Below, piece after piece: positions 53,963-62,702 of a stretch of 64,000 nt of DNA. Source of the stretch: Pedobacter roseus. GTDB lineage: Bacteria; Bacteroidota; Bacteroidia; Sphingobacteriales; Sphingobacteriaceae. The stretch is taken from assembly GCF_014395225.1 (NCBI RefSeq), contig NZ_CP060723.1, positions 62,001 to 126,000 of the forward strand, given 5' to 3'. The number at the start of each line of letters is the position of its first letter. Position 1 is the first letter of the stretch. Made by a program: the position numbers and the translations under genes. The notes below the pieces were generated by a model, which saw only the letters and a list, made by a program, of their open reading frames with translations, was not told the DNA's origin and ran no database searches.

Positions 53963-54133
53963 CTACCTGAATTTTTTATGGCGTTTCAATACCCTTCCCT
54001 TGCTGTCAAATTCCTCAGTTTCCTCCAAAGGCCTCTTCCTTAATATAAACTTATAGATAAGTGTAAGCGCAATACCGACATTGACAGATCCGCCGATGAT
54101 GGCAACTATTTTGATGATTTGGTCATAGTCCAT
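53963..54133 (-). CDS. Small single-pass membrane protein (56 aa)
   Basis: ATG at 54133 and TAG at 53963-53965 give 56 aa. One hydrophobic helix (IVAIIGGSVNVGIALTLIY) is followed by a basic juxtamembrane stretch (KFILRKRPL) and a tail with SKGRVLKRHKKFR. The plan (helix, basic cluster, short tail) resembles 35754-35948. It follows another short ORF with a 2-bp gap. Role unknown; it could be a membrane toxin or a membrane partner. Confidence 0.5.
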   Translation of the reverse strand: MDYDQIIKIVAIIGGSVNVGIALTLIYKFILRKRPLEETEEFDSKGRVLKRHKKFR

Positions 54134-54135
54134 AG

Positions 54136-54330
54136 CTATCGCAATTTTTTATTGCGCTCCCTTTTATGGGCGTTGGACCGCCCTATTATACAAATAATCT
54201 TTGATATTGCAAAGGACAGGCAAATCTGGCCTTTGCAATGGCCATATCTGCATATACCGGACTTGTGCAGCGGTTGGGTTTCTGCCTCGCAATCTTTGTA
54301 CATCATCCCTTTTCTATTTAATATTTCCAT
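54136..54330 (-). CDS. Short Cys-containing ORF upstream of the small membrane protein
   Basis: This is a 64-aa frame from ATG 54330. It contains SGICRYGHCKGQICLSFAIS with three Cys and ends in a basic tail (HKRERNKKLR). The stop lies 2 bp before the ATG of the small membrane protein, a tight spacing that argues for a real gene. No family recognised. The region from 54331 to 54667 otherwise holds nothing that I can support. Confidence 0.4.
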   Translation of the reverse strand: MEILNRKGMMYKDCEAETQPLHKSGICRYGHCKGQICLSFAISKIICIIGRSNAHKRERNKKLR

Positions 54331-54667
54331 TTGATATTCATAAAAGACAAATTGGGCCGGCAACTACTGCAGGGCCAATTGTTAAAGGTAAAACACCCAT
54401 TCCAATCGATAAACGACAAGTGGTTTTCGGCTCTTGCTCTGTGCAAAAATACATTCGATATCATCTGTTCTTTAGCCGGAGTATAGCCGTTTCACATCCT
54501 TTAAAAGAGCCGTCAGAAAAAAAAGCACCAAATGGTTTACGGGCATGGAAACTAAAATATTCAATGGCTATCAGTCTATCTTTTTGCGCAAAAAACGATT
54601 GTTTGCCATTGACTGCAAAGCTTGAAAAGATTACCTTGTGGCCTCTGAATTTCAATTTAAAAGCACG

Positions 54668-56605
54668 ATGAAAGCCATTAGCCTCTCAGATCTATTCGGT
54701 CAAAAAATTTACAGGATTCCAGACTACCAGCGCGGCTACGCCTGGGAACATAAACAGCTTCGGGAGCTTTGGGAGGATATACTGGAGATTCCTGAAATTA
54801 ATGGAGGCTTGCGACCGCATTATACCGGGACCATTTATGTAGAGGCTGCTCAACCAGAGGAAACCGAGCGATGGCTTACGGGCTTCACTTTCTATAACGT
54901 GGTAGATGGACAGCAACGGTTGACCACCATCAGCATTTTGCTTCAGGTACTGTTAAAATATGCGGGGGAAGGATATTGTAATGAGACAAGGGAGGACCTG
55001 GAGAAAGCATACATATTCAGATCCAACCGAAGTGGTGCCAGTAGGATTTACCGTTTCTGTTATTTCCAGTCAGATAAGAACTATGCCTATCTTCTAAATA
55101 AAATATTTGAGCATTCAGGTACTGTGTTTGATGAGAGCCAATTTAACCTATACAGCAAAAATCTATCCCAGGCCAAGGATTTTTTTGAGCAGCGAATAAA
55201 GCCACTTAGCAATCAAGATCGGGAAATTATCTTTTTGAAGGTAACTACAGCCTTAAAATTTGATTTCCGTGAAATTGAGCAGGATCTTGACGTTCAGGCC
55301 GTTTTCGAAACGATGAACAACAGAGGAAAACCTCTATCCACGCTCGAAAAGTTAAAGAACCGCCTAATGCACCTGACCGAAAAACTGGGATTGGTGGATG
55401 AAGACCGCAAGTCGCTAAGGAATGACGTGAACAGATCCTGGGGCATCATATACAACTGGCTGGCCAAAAATCCAGAACAGATCCTAGATGAGGACATCTT
55501 TCTATCTGCTCACCTATCATTGATCCGGACACCTAAAGATGCTGTTTTTTCTGAAAAACTTGCCGAGGAAAAGGTCTTTGAAATATTCTCCAACCGTGCC
55601 GAACAATATGACTCGGGAGAGGAAAATACCAAGGAAAGCCCGGTCAGTTATGAAAAAATTCAAGATTATATTTTGAAGCTTTCTGCATTTGCTCCAAAAT
55701 GGTACGAAATACATAACTCTAGGCATCCGATGATAAATAAGGTCCTACTTTTAAATGGTGGAAAGGAAATGAAGATTTTCCTCACTCAACTAAAATCATT
55801 TGAATGGGAACCGGGAAATCTGGATCTGGCATTGGACAGGCTCGAGCGCATCATTTTCCGTAATCGGATTCAGGGGCTTGGGGTAATTGATGAGCGTTCC
55901 TTCGCTACCTGGGCAAGGGATATCTATAATGACAACCTATCAGCAGAGCTTGTCATGGCCCGTTTGAACGAGCACTTGGACATTCCAGTTTTGACGGCAA
56001 ATATGGTGAACTACTTTAATGGGTTATATGGCTACGAGCGCGGACCAAAGGGTTTCCACCGCTGGGGTGCACTAAAATATTTTTTGTTCGAATATGAGGA
56101 ACACCTTAAATATCATTATAAAGAAACTAATGATAAGGTAAATCTTTCGGATTTTGATTCTACGACCATTGAACATATTATTCCCCAGGAATATGAAGCC
56201 AACTGGCAACAGCAGGTAAGCTCTGTTTTTGAAAACCTGACCGAAGAGCATGCCTATCATGGAACAAAGGTATTGTTGCATACCCTAGGTAATCTTACTA
56301 TCCTTAAAAACGGGAAAAACTCATCTCTTGGTAACAGGAGTTGGTCAGATAAAAGGGAACGTTTCCAAACCGGATCCTATAATGAAATTGATGTAGCCAT
56401 AAATGAAGGCTGGGATAGGGAAACCATTAGTAAAAGGGGAAAGGATATGTTAACATTTATGACCACAAAGATCAAGGGCCTTATCCTTCAAAGCTCCGAT
56501 ATCGAAAACATCCTATTCTCGAACCCTTCAATCTGCAGCGCAATCAGGGATGGCAAAAAGTATGAGCCGCCAGATAGAAGAGAAAATGCCATCATCCAAG
56601 ATTAA
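54668..56605 (+). CDS. GmrSD-like type IV restriction protein (DUF262 + DUF1524)
   Basis: This 645-aa protein starts MKAISLSDLF; GTG 54638 is an alternative. The N-terminal ParB/Srx-like domain shows YRIPDYQRGYAW and VVDGQQRLTTISIL, the NTP-sensing DUF262 motifs. The C-terminal HNH-type DUF1524 domain shows IEHIIPQEY and LGNLTIL...LGNRSWSDK. GmrSD proteins cut modified phage DNA. It is convergent with the large gene on the other strand. Confidence 0.9.
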   Translation: MKAISLSDLFGQKIYRIPDYQRGYAWEHKQLRELWEDILEIPEINGGLRPHYTGTIYVEAAQPEETERWLTGFTFYNVVDGQQRLTTISILLQVLLKYAGEGYCNETREDLEKAYIFRSNRSGASRIYRFCYFQSDKNYAYLLNKIFEHSGTVFDESQFNLYSKNLSQAKDFFEQRIKPLSNQDREIIFLKVTTALKFDFREIEQDLDVQAVFETMNNRGKPLSTLEKLKNRLMHLTEKLGLVDEDRKSLRNDVNRSWGIIYNWLAKNPEQILDEDIFLSAHLSLIRTPKDAVFSEKLAEEKVFEIFSNRAEQYDSGEENTKESPVSYEKIQDYILKLSAFAPKWYEIHNSRHPMINKVLLLNGGKEMKIFLTQLKSFEWEPGNLDLALDRLERIIFRNRIQGLGVIDERSFATWARDIYNDNLSAELVMARLNEHLDIPVLTANMVNYFNGLYGYERGPKGFHRWGALKYFLFEYEEHLKYHYKETNDKVNLSDFDSTTIEHIIPQEYEANWQQQVSSVFENLTEEHAYHGTKVLLHTLGNLTILKNGKNSSLGNRSWSDKRERFQTGSYNEIDVAINEGWDRETISKRGKDMLTFMTTKIKGLILQSSDIENILFSNPSICSAIRDGKKYEPPDRRENAIIQD

Positions 56606-56713
56606 ACCTATGCCAAACCGCTTCATTAAGTTAATGGCGACTATAAATGTTATTTGGAAAGTATTCGAATTAAGTATAAACGATGGCAGCTTACGTGTTT
56701 ACATGACTCAATT

Positions 56714-58468
56714 TCAAATTCCAAATGCTCTCCATACGCCCTTTGTCTCCAAATCAAAGCACTTTTCTATCTCGTCTACTGTCGCTTTGTATGGGCTCGT
56801 GAAATCCTTTTTCATTTCCATATAGCCAAAAAGTGACCTTTTGGAGAGAAGGTAGGTTATCGGCCCTCCGTTCTCATCATAAAGCTTTTCAAGCCCCTTT
56901 TTACTGCGATGATAACCGCTGAGCCATTCTGCAAAAAGTGTAGGATTACGCCTGAGGGGGCCAAAATACTTGATCAGAAAATCTACGTGGACTACCGTGA
57001 GCGGTTTGATGGTTTGGAAGCTGCCTTTCAGGTGCTGGCACCTTTGTTGAAACCCTTCATTTAAATAGTGGTTCACCCCCGCGATATTCATATGGTGCTC
57101 CGAGCAGATGATAACGGGATAGATGTTCATTTTTGCAGAGCGTTTGATGCCGAGCTTGTCCCTAAGTTCACTATCGGGTTCTGAAAGATGGCCGAGCTGT
57201 CTGATGATCTGACCTGCCCCTTTGTCCTTTGTCCCATTTCCCTTATCCGAAAGGAACCGCTTGTCCAAAAAATCTCTGGTAAATGCTTTGTAGTCCAAAT
57301 TTTCGAAGGTATTGGGATGCAGATCGTTCATCTTCACCTCAAAAACGAAAACATCACAGCTCGAGGCTCTGACAATAAAATCTTGATACTTTTCCGTGGA
57401 GATGAGCTGTTGGTTCTTTTTATGGAAGATTTCACGGAGAAGGCTTCCGGTAAGATATTTTTCAAAGAATTCCAGTGCGACGTAGGCCTTAAAATTTTCG
57501 TAGGTTTTAAACTTGGACCGCAATTTTACAGAGCTGTGGCGATAGAAAGAATACAGGAAGCCGTTTTCAAGTGCATACTGGAAATAGTTGTAGTCCAAGA
57601 CGAGGATCTTTTCGGGTGTCAGGAACAGAAAAGGCTTGGTGACCACATCCATATTGAGCGAAACCTTTTCCTTACCAGCCAATTCCATAGGGTCTGCCCC
57701 AAATTCCCTTATCAGCTTTTCTGGCCAATGATGTGCAAGATCCAACATATGGTTGCCCCAGTTTTGGGGATGTATGGCCGAGGCCAGTACAGCGAGGAAG
57801 AACTTGGCAAATGTCCAGGGGTTTTCAATCTTCATCTTCTCACAGTACATATCCGCTTCTTCCCGTAGCAGTTCGTCACTATCAAGAAATTTGCTCAGGA
57901 AGAGGAACCTTCCAAATGTATCAACTTTCATTACCCCCTTTGCCCTCAGATATCCCTGTTGCATCGTTTCCATCATGAATATGCCTTCCAGTGATTCTAG
58001 TACGATTCCCCTTGGCCTTCCGTAATAAAGATCGTTATAGACCAAAATGGTCTTGAACAGGTTACGGGCAAACTCTAAAGGCTCGATCGGAGCCGGTGTT
58101 TCGATTATATTAAAGTTCTTGAGCAGATTCATAATCAGCAAGCCAATAGGACCTTCGGCAAACCATCGTCTCTCATCCGTAAATAGCGGGTGAAATTCCG
58201 TGACCTGCTCGAAACCTGGGACGTCGCAAAAAACTGCTTCCCTGAGTATCTTTGGATCGATCATCCGGTTATCCATTTGCTGGAAGAGTATAGCATTGAT
58301 CTTGGAGAGCCTCATCAGTAATGTATCCGTTGAATAGCCCGATACAAAAGAAAGGGTGTCTTTGGGGATAGGCTCTCGATAGGCCTCGGCATAACCAGTT
58401 ACATGTAGAAATTGCATAAAGTTCGGTTTTTTGCTGGTTTCCCAAATTTCCTTTTTAGATGTGAACAT
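56714..58468 (-). CDS. Large protein with nuclease-like motif, right element
   Basis: This is a 584-aa protein. The first ~350 residues are helical and unrecognised. KPFLFLTPEKILVLDYNYFQ (about 268-287) is followed by a late segment SSCDVFVFEVKMNDLHP (about 369-385) with a D...E-V-K pattern like PD-(D/E)XK nucleases. A mid-protein QLIS and C-terminal helices follow. The layout echoes the 39109 protein, where VLDYK-like and EVKAG motifs occur in the same order. It is convergent with the GmrSD gene and divergent from the recombinase. Confidence 0.6.
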   Translation of the reverse strand: MFTSKKEIWETSKKPNFMQFLHVTGYAEAYREPIPKDTLSFVSGYSTDTLLMRLSKINAILFQQMDNRMIDPKILREAVFCDVPGFEQVTEFHPLFTDERRWFAEGPIGLLIMNLLKNFNIIETPAPIEPLEFARNLFKTILVYNDLYYGRPRGIVLESLEGIFMMETMQQGYLRAKGVMKVDTFGRFLFLSKFLDSDELLREEADMYCEKMKIENPWTFAKFFLAVLASAIHPQNWGNHMLDLAHHWPEKLIREFGADPMELAGKEKVSLNMDVVTKPFLFLTPEKILVLDYNYFQYALENGFLYSFYRHSSVKLRSKFKTYENFKAYVALEFFEKYLTGSLLREIFHKKNQQLISTEKYQDFIVRASSCDVFVFEVKMNDLHPNTFENLDYKAFTRDFLDKRFLSDKGNGTKDKGAGQIIRQLGHLSEPDSELRDKLGIKRSAKMNIYPVIICSEHHMNIAGVNHYLNEGFQQRCQHLKGSFQTIKPLTVVHVDFLIKYFGPLRRNPTLFAEWLSGYHRSKKGLEKLYDENGGPITYLLSKRSLFGYMEMKKDFTSPYKATVDEIEKCFDLETKGVWRAFGI

Positions 58469-58570
58469 TCCAAATTCCCGAAATTCGATATTGCTAAGAG
58501 CACGTAACGAACCTTGTAAATTCCAATAATCTAGTTTTTTTATTTCATTGCGATATTTAGCCGTTATATA

Positions 58571-58590
58571 GTTGAAACAAATGTTCCAAC
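58571..58590. promoter_or_regulatory. Inverted repeat upstream of the recombinase
   Basis: GTTGAAAC-AAAT-GTTCCAAC is a near-perfect inverted repeat (7 of 8 arm positions). It ends 3 bp before the recombinase ATG, so it could be an operator that keeps the gene off. Confidence 0.45.
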
Positions 58591-58593
58591 ATT

Positions 58594-60048
58594 ATGAAAT
58601 CAGCTTATCTATACGTCCGTGTAAGCACTGATGAACAAAAAAGAAGGGGCTATTCTCTGCCCGAACAGGAAGATCGATTGATCAAATACTGTGAATCGAA
58701 CAATATCTGCGTAAAGGGTGTCTACCGGGAGGACTTCTCCGCCAAAGACTTCAACCGACCAGAATGGAAGAAGCTAGTTTCCGAATTGAGAAAGGGCAGG
58801 GGAAAGGAAGAAAATAATATCTTTTTCATCAAGTGGGACAGGTTCAGCCGTAATATCCAGTATGCGTATGAAATGCTGGGCATTCTCAGAAAGCTCAATG
58901 TTTCAGCAATGGCCATCGATCAGCAGATAGACCTTTCCGTTCCCGAGAGCTCGGTGATGTTGGCCATCTACCTCTCAGTCCCAGAGGCGGAAAACACGAG
59001 ACGTGCGATGAATACCTTAAATGGAATCAGAAAGGCCAAGGAGATGGGTAGGTATCCCAATAAAGCTCCTGTGGGATATGTGAACACGGCATCATTGGAT
59101 GGCCGCAAGATCATATTGCCAAAACAGCCGGAAAGCGGGATTATAAGATGGGTTTTCCGTCAGCTTGCGAAGAATATCTATAAGATTGGGCACTTAAGCG
59201 AGATGGCGGTGAACAAAGGCCTGAGAAGTACACGCTCAAATTTTTCCAAACTTATCCGTAACCCAGTTTACTGTGGCCTGATTCCGCTTAAGCTAGGAAA
59301 TGGGGAGATTGTTATGATAAAAGGAATACACGAGCCACTGATACCCGAAGCCCTTTTTTACGAGGTGCAGGATGTCATCAATACCAAAAGAAAGGTCAGT
59401 ACGATAAGGACCGATTTCAGGTCCACTTTTTTTCTTACGGGTTTTCTGGTCTGTCCGCTATGCGGCAAGAGGCTTACGGGAAGTTTTTCCCAAGGCAATA
59501 CTCGAAAATATGCCTATTATCATTGCCGCAAGGGGTGTAGGGCAAGGGTAAGGGCGGATAAGCTAAATGACAGCTACAGGGACCAGCTCCAGAAATTACA
59601 GTTATCAGAAATGGTAGGTGATCTGTTCGTCGCCATTCTTGCAGACTGGAATGTTGATACGCAAAAGACGGGATTTCTTTACGAAAGACAAGCACTTCGG
59701 CGTCAGTTAGTCGAGCAGGAGACAATGCTATCCAGAGCGAGGAAACTGTTTGTGGAGAACATATTGAAATACGACGACTATAGCGAAATGAAAAATGAAT
59801 TTCGGAGGATTACTGGGGTTATAAAGAAGGAGCTTTGTGACGTTGCCATCAAACTAAAGACAATCGAAGAGCAACGGCGGCTTGGCTTCCGGAATTCGAT
59901 AGATGTATTTCGGGGCTTTGATAATCTCGATACAGCGGATAAAAAGCAATTGGTCAGCTTTTTTCCTCCAGTTGGAATAGACTTGAATAAAAGCGAGGTG
60001 TCTTTAGGCCATGATGTTGCGCTTTCGAAGGTAGTGGTTTATAAATAG
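58594..60048 (+). CDS. Large serine recombinase
   Basis: This is a 484-aa site-specific recombinase. The catalytic serine lies in YLYVRVSTDEQ (about residue 11), with the resolvase domain to about 150 (KWDRFSRN, SVPEAENTRR). A recombinase domain (APVGYVNT) follows, then the zinc ribbon CPLCGKRLTGSF...YYHCRKGC (about 288-310) and a coiled-coil-like end. It should catalyse integration or excision through a Ser-DNA intermediate. It is followed by the companion ORF and repeat R, placing it at the right end of the element. Confidence 0.95.
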   Translation: MKSAYLYVRVSTDEQKRRGYSLPEQEDRLIKYCESNNICVKGVYREDFSAKDFNRPEWKKLVSELRKGRGKEENNIFFIKWDRFSRNIQYAYEMLGILRKLNVSAMAIDQQIDLSVPESSVMLAIYLSVPEAENTRRAMNTLNGIRKAKEMGRYPNKAPVGYVNTASLDGRKIILPKQPESGIIRWVFRQLAKNIYKIGHLSEMAVNKGLRSTRSNFSKLIRNPVYCGLIPLKLGNGEIVMIKGIHEPLIPEALFYEVQDVINTKRKVSTIRTDFRSTFFLTGFLVCPLCGKRLTGSFSQGNTRKYAYYHCRKGCRARVRADKLNDSYRDQLQKLQLSEMVGDLFVAILADWNVDTQKTGFLYERQALRRQLVEQETMLSRARKLFVENILKYDDYSEMKNEFRRITGVIKKELCDVAIKLKTIEEQRRLGFRNSIDVFRGFDNLDTADKKQLVSFFPPVGIDLNKSEVSLGHDVALSKVVVYK

Positions 60049-60065
60049 TATAATGGGGAAATCAG

Positions 60066-60269
60066 ATGGATTTTATAGACAGAAAGGTTTCTGGGAGTAA
60101 GGCGATAGCGTTGCTTGCCAAAAATGGAATAGAGGTTGATGATGAAGAGGTTGCGGTAATACTGAGTTTCTTATACCTCATTGCCAAGATCCATAACAGA
60201 AAAATGGTACTGGAGGATATCGAGATCGGGAAGGAAAAGTCGAACAAGTCAAATAGTTACCTAGCGTAG
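60066..60269 (+). CDS. Recombinase companion small protein
   Basis: This 67-aa protein starts MDFIDRKVSGSKAIALLAKN; the core IEVDDEEVAVILSFLYLIAK matches the 43600 protein. It starts 17 bp after the recombinase stop, so it is probably co-expressed with it. A short HTH-like or scaffold role in recombination is possible but not shown. Confidence 0.75.
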   Translation: MDFIDRKVSGSKAIALLAKNGIEVDDEEVAVILSFLYLIAKIHNRKMVLEDIEIGKEKSNKSNSYLA

Positions 60270-60389
60270 CCTTGATAGGTTTTTTTAGGCCCAAATTTGT
60301 TTTGGTATAGGTTAGCTGGTTGGAAAATGTCGAACCGGTAATGGGAGGGGTACAACTAATTGTTGTATAGTGATTTATGGGTATAAAAA

Positions 60390-60419
60390 AAGGAAACAAC
60401 AAAGATATGCTGTTTCCTT
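60390..60419 (-). terminator. Hairpin upstream of right att-like repeat
   Basis: AAGGAAACA (60390-60398) pairs with TGTTTCCTT (60411-60419). On the minus strand it is followed by a run of T. It is equivalent to the hairpin at 43921-43950. Confidence 0.55.
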
Positions 60420-60421
60420 AT

Positions 60422-60538
60422 GGTAAGTCAATCCGCGGAAGTTCGAACTTTTATGAGCATTGCGAAGCGATAGTTGATTTTGAGAATTTGTTAAACAATA
60501 AGGTGGAAAGGCAGTATCGTAAAAAGAAATTACTATAA
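60422..60538 (+). repeat. Right-end copy of island att-like repeat (R)
   Basis: This 117-bp sequence matches L (20601) in order and reading frame (SIRGSSNFYEHCEAIVDFEN, ending RKKKLL). It shares AGTCAATCCGCG with L. It marks the right edge of the island; chromosomal genes resume at 60814. The rest of the 60270-60813 gap has no supported gene. Confidence 0.7.
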
Positions 60539-60813
60539 GTTTTACCAAGGAATTTATCATTTTGAAATCTATTCCAATAGCCTCTTCAATGAATTGTTTC
60601 GCCCATTTTTGTATTATCAAGAAACGACCGTTTTTTGATAGAAATTGAGATGAGTATTTGATAAACAGTTATAGAACTATTGTGTCTTTTCTAGCAGGCC
60701 AGCGATGAAGTAAAGTCTACAGTTGTTTCCTTTCAACCATCAAGAAAAAGGAAGAATACAAGTTATCCTATGAGAGATTTTTGGCTATATTGTAATCACC
60801 TACATTTATTGAA

Positions 60814-62010
60814 ATGAAAAACGACAAAACATCACAAAACTACACGTTAAACAGACGTAATTTTGTTACTGGAATTATCCCGGTGATAGCTGGCGCAACA
60901 ATACCATCCTGGGCTTCGGCGAAGGAGATTCAACAAACCAGAGAAGACAATGACTTTCCAGGACTTATTACGCGAGAGAAAAAGCCATTAAATATGGAGT
61001 TTCCATTTCCTACGTTAAAAAACAGGATTACTCCAAATAACCAGTTCTTCATCAGGAGTCATTTTAATATTCCCAATATTGATGCTACAAATTGGGAATT
61101 AGAGATTGGCGGCAACACCAATCATGTCATAAAGATCAATCTGAGCGAACTTAAAAAGCTTCCTGCAAAAAAGGTAATGGCTACTATAGAATGTGCCGGA
61201 AACGGACGTGCTAACCTCGCCCCAAAAGTGAAGGGTTTAGGATGGGAACAAGGTGGGATCAGCAATGCTGAATGGACAGGAGTACCTTTATCCGTATTGT
61301 TAAAGAAGGCTGGCATAAAGGTGGGTACGGTAGACATTATTTTGGAAGGGAATGATGAGGGGATGATTACAGAAGAGCCGAAATCACCAGGAAAAATCAA
61401 ATTCGCCCGAAGCATTCCGTTAAATATAGCAATGCAGGATCACATCATCATCGCCTATGAAATGAATGGAAAACCATTGAGTGCTGAACATGGTTTCCCG
61501 GCAAGGGCAATTATTCCAGGATGGTATGGTATGGCATCTGTGAAATGGCTGATGAAAATTACTGCATCTGAAAAGCCGTTTGATGGCTATTGGCAGACGA
61601 TTGAATATGCTTACTGGAAGCGTGTTGAAGGACTACCTACCTTGACGCCCGTAACCACTACATTGGTTAAGTCTGAAATATCAAGGCCGGTATTGTTTGA
61701 AGCGGTGCCGGCTGGAAAACCTTATCAAGTAAGGGGTGCAGGATGGTCAGGTGATAGTAACCTATCGAAAGTAGAAATAAGCACGGATAAAGGAAATTCA
61801 TGGCAACCAGCAAAATTAATTGGTCCTGCTATCCCTTTCGCCTGGCAGCTATTTGAATTTGAATGGGTGGTTCCTGCTAAGACTGGAAGATATAGTTTAA
61901 TGGCTAGAGCGACAGATCAAAATGGCAAAACGCAACCCATGGAGCATGATTTAGACAGAAGAACTTACATGGTTAATTTTATCTCGCCAATTGATGTAGA
62001 TGTAATATAG
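60814..62010 (+). CDS. Sulfite oxidase-type molybdopterin enzyme
   Basis: This 398-aa protein has a twin-arginine-like leader (LNRRNFVTGIIPVIAGAT) for Tat export. The molybdenum-cofactor domain includes the ligand Cys in ATIECAGNGR and later AEHGFPARAIIPGWYG. The C-terminal Mo-cofactor dimerisation domain includes VEISTDKGNSWQPAKL. It is probably a periplasmic sulfite-type oxidoreductase passing electrons to a cytochrome. It is the first gene of a likely operon with the DUF305 and beta-propeller genes. Confidence 0.9.
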   Translation: MKNDKTSQNYTLNRRNFVTGIIPVIAGATIPSWASAKEIQQTREDNDFPGLITREKKPLNMEFPFPTLKNRITPNNQFFIRSHFNIPNIDATNWELEIGGNTNHVIKINLSELKKLPAKKVMATIECAGNGRANLAPKVKGLGWEQGGISNAEWTGVPLSVLLKKAGIKVGTVDIILEGNDEGMITEEPKSPGKIKFARSIPLNIAMQDHIIIAYEMNGKPLSAEHGFPARAIIPGWYGMASVKWLMKITASEKPFDGYWQTIEYAYWKRVEGLPTLTPVTTTLVKSEISRPVLFEAVPAGKPYQVRGAGWSGDSNLSKVEISTDKGNSWQPAKLIGPAIPFAWQLFEFEWVVPAKTGRYSLMARATDQNGKTQPMEHDLDRRTYMVNFISPIDVDVI

Positions 62011-62102
62011 CTCAATAAGAACAAATTTCAGGATCTTGCGGTTATCGCATAAGGCTTGTTTGGCATAAACAGTTTATCACAATTAATATTCTACATCAAA
62101 CC

Positions 62103-62699
62103 ATGATCAGATTCACGTCTATACTTCTACTATTTGCTAGTTTCTCTGCACGAGCACAACATGAACACATGCAAATGGCAACTAAAAAAAATGTCTTCCT
62201 TGGGCAAATGGCTCATATGATGATGAAGATGGATGAAATATCAGCTACCACATCTGCAGACAGAGATTTCATACAAATGATGATCCCACATCACCAGGGT
62301 GCTATTGATATGGCAGAAGAAGAGATTAAGACCGGAAAAAATAAAGAAATGATTCAGCTAGCTAAAAGTATCAAAGCTGAGCAACAAACCCAGATTCAGC
62401 AAATGCGACTCCTGCTCAGCCATCCTGAAGGATTTATCGCTACAGGCAACCAACATCAAAACGCCAACCAGAAGATGATGAAAGTGATGATGGAACAAAT
62501 GCCTGAAGAAAAACAATTGTCTGATACTGATCTGTCCTTTGCAAGGATAATGCTTCCTCACCATCAGGCTGCCATCGACATGGCTAAAGTTGAGTTGCGG
62601 TATGGAAAAAATAAAAATGTAAAAAGACTGGCCGAGAATATTATCTCAGATGAACAGATAGAAATCCAACAAATGAAGACATTTACAAACTCCCATTAA
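62103..62699 (+). CDS. Exported double DUF305 protein
   Basis: This 198-aa protein has a signal peptide (MIRFTSILLLFASFSARAQ). Two DUF305 repeats follow: MMIPHHQGAIDMAEEEI (about 59-75) and IMLPHHQAAIDMAKVEL (about 148-164). Each has His-His and Met pairs suited to metal (for example copper) binding. It lies 3 bp upstream of the beta-propeller gene, so the two are co-translated. It may be a metal-binding periplasmic protein. Confidence 0.85.
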   Translation: MIRFTSILLLFASFSARAQHEHMQMATKKNVFLGQMAHMMMKMDEISATTSADRDFIQMMIPHHQGAIDMAEEEIKTGKNKEMIQLAKSIKAEQQTQIQQMRLLLSHPEGFIATGNQHQNANQKMMKVMMEQMPEEKQLSDTDLSFARIMLPHHQAAIDMAKVELRYGKNKNVKRLAENIISDEQIEIQQMKTFTNSH

Positions 62700-62702
62700 C
62701 AT

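Larger units (their letters stand above)
20601..60538. mobile_element. Composite genomic island of two serine-recombinase elements
   Basis: The ~40-kb block is bounded by direct repeats (20601-20714 and 60422-60538) with a third copy at 43953-44066. An intact large serine recombinase lies at the right end (58594-60048) and a recombinase remnant next to the middle copy (43394-43594). Each is followed by a homologous short ORF and a hairpin. Cargo is dominated by defence-type genes, and base composition varies between blocks (GC-richer at about 26.5-32.9 kb, AT-rich at about 33-43 kb). Inference: two related elements integrated in tandem. Confidence 0.7.

Noticed and set aside
54201..54671. 156-codon plus-strand frame upstream of the GmrSD-like gene
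   Set aside because: It overlaps the short minus-strand genes and its composition is not protein-like. The minus-strand pair with 2-bp spacing is more credible.
20601..60538. CRISPR array
   Set aside because: No evenly spaced short repeats with unique spacers were seen anywhere in the window; the only direct repeats are the three ~115-bp copies.
60375..60620. 81-codon minus-strand frame over the right att-like repeat
   Set aside because: It is antisense to the repeat and hairpin; no homologous frame is kept in the other two repeat copies.
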